DNA from: Epiperipatus broadwayi | Taxonomy: Eukaryota > Onychophora > Udeonychophora > Euonychophora > Peripatidae | Length of the DNA stretch: 64,000 bases | Direction of reading: 5' to 3' | Assembly (NCBI GenBank): GCA_028023455.1 | Contig: JAQFVV010000021.1 | Span: forward strand, 2,285,351-2,349,350 | Shown here: positions 62,766-64,000 of the stretch, in pieces | Layout: the number at the start of each line of letters is the position of its first letter | Position numbering within the stretch: the first letter of the stretch is position 1 | Position numbers and translations under genes: made by a program | The notes under the pieces: model-generated | Seen by the model: the letters and a program-made list of their open reading frames with translations, nothing else | Database searches by the model: none | What the model was told of the DNA's origin: nothing

Positions 62766-64000
62766 TTTGTGAAGAGTGGCTAGTTTTCAAATATTTATTT
62801 ATATCCTGTTAATGTTTTTACTGCATATTTTTGCTGCAACCATAGAACTAATATATATATATATATTAAACAGATATAATAATTGTTAAATGTTTTTAGA
62901 AAAATTAAAACTTTTTCAAATACTGTACAATCAAATGTTACTAATAACACACAGATTAATAAATAGCACAATGTTTTAAGTGGTATTATTTTTTATTCTG
63001 CTGTAATTGCTGACCTGACCAGTGATAGTACTAACAAGGGAATTGAACATGTGATTTTTAGATTCATAAGTTCTGAATTTATGGCAATACTCTAATTAAT
63101 TAAACTCTTTTATCAAAGATGAATCAGTAGAAATCTCACATATTTATTTATGAGAGTCTTGATTTCTGCATTTGTTTATAACTCAAGATTAATAAATAAT
63201 TTTCAAACACTATGAATTATTGCACTCAGATTGACTTATGGGGCTATTTGCTATTACTGCATGAGCAGATTTTTTTTATATTTTCTTCTTTGTGTTTTTT
63301 CCTCTTTAATCAATATTTTTTTGATTTCCCAATCAAACATAACTTCCTTGGTACTGGTATTTACATGGTCTACTACTTTAGATATATCTGTTTTTCTTAT
63401 CATCAGTTTGAATTCTTTTGATCACTTTTAAATGAGGTGACAGGATTCACCAATATACATTTGTCTATATTAATATGGTGCTTGTGGATACAATTTTATT
63501 TTTCAGCATTTTAAATTTAGCTTTTGCAGAGGTTAGAATTCCTTATAGAGTGTTATGATTTTGAGAAGGTTATGTTGATTGCAGATTTTCTTTAGTTTAT
63601 CTGTTATCTTCAGTAAGTATGAATCTACAGTAGCCATATTTATTATTTTTTTAATGCTTTCTTTTGTTGTCTATTTAAGGTTTTCTTAATGATAGTTGAT
63701 GGATAACCATTCTTCATGTGTTTGTTTTACGTTGATAATCTATTTGGCCAAATTACTAGTCTGTAAACAAACTTCTTTCCCTCTGCCATAGCAATAATAT
63801 AATTCCATGGTTTGTGACTCTGATATGATTGGAAATGTACGCTAAAAATTTTCGTTTTCTTCCAATTCTATTGTGAAGAGCATATGACATTGATCTATAT
63901 CCAGAAAGTTTGTAATAGCACTTCACAATGTGGTCATAAAACAAATGCATCATCAACATAGCAAAGCCAGACTTCTAGGTGTATATATAAATTTTGTTAA
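62766..64000. other. Unassigned window end; possible minus-strand retroelement
   Basis: 63,420-63,960 is less AT-rich. On the minus strand the frame 63,756-63,959 begins MLMMHLFYDHIVKCYYKLSG. Broken frames continue leftward with Lys/Ile-rich text. This could be an old retroelement, but I could not match any conserved block. No complexin exon was found here. Confidence 0.3.

Overview
The window looks like a stretch of nuclear DNA from an invertebrate animal, probably a lophotrochozoan or similar soft-bodied metazoan, with very AT-rich DNA. The evidence is spliceosomal intron signals, a TATA/CCAAT/CRE promoter, a complexin start exon, tRNA-Gly-derived SINEs, and RTE, Penelope-like, Ty3/gypsy and Merlin-type mobile elements. 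Protein-coding density is extremely low. I could not identify the species from sequence alone, and no prokaryotic or organellar features were seen.

The one host gene I can support is the 5' part of complexin (a presynaptic SNARE-complex regulator), on the + strand. A promoter at about 41,919-42,006 (CCAAT box, an inverted pair of CRE half-sites, TATA box) precedes a leader exon ending at 42,174 with a GTAAGA donor. The leader holds a perfect 12-bp hairpin and two short upstream ORFs. A 5.6-kb intron follows, with a possible 38-nt optional exon at 43,616-43,653. The next exon (47,746-47,830) carries the start codon and encodes MNFVAKQMLSNKMGAVKG, ending in a phase-1 donor. The rest of the gene is not in the window and should lie beyond 64,000, so the last 16 kb is best read as intron 2.

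Layout. 1-20 kb is mostly plain AT-rich DNA with one foldback, one RTE tail, one 43-bp duplication, one SINE and a few unexplained less AT-rich patches. 20-28 kb has a (TTA)n tract, a second SINE and a cluster of long foldback repeats (family A). 28-34 kb is a retroelement cluster: two Penelope-like copies and an RTE tail inserted in one of them, with an unoccupied copy of the same site 3.7 kb away. 34-41.5 kb has further foldbacks and a 33-bp direct repeat flanking a family D repeat. 41.9-47.8 kb is the complexin 5' region. 48.6-51.4 kb is a nested structure: a large foldback interrupted by a second element that itself holds a SINE and a Merlin-like element. 51.7-54.1 kb is a decayed Ty3/gypsy element with both LTRs. 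54.7-64 kb holds more foldbacks, a compound trinucleotide array, a 40-bp minisatellite and undiagnosed DNA.

The most distinctive property is the number of long-armed foldback (palindromic) repeats in unrelated-looking families (A, B, C, E and two near 41 kb). Several would give very long hairpins if transcribed, and those after 42 kb lie inside the predicted complexin transcript.
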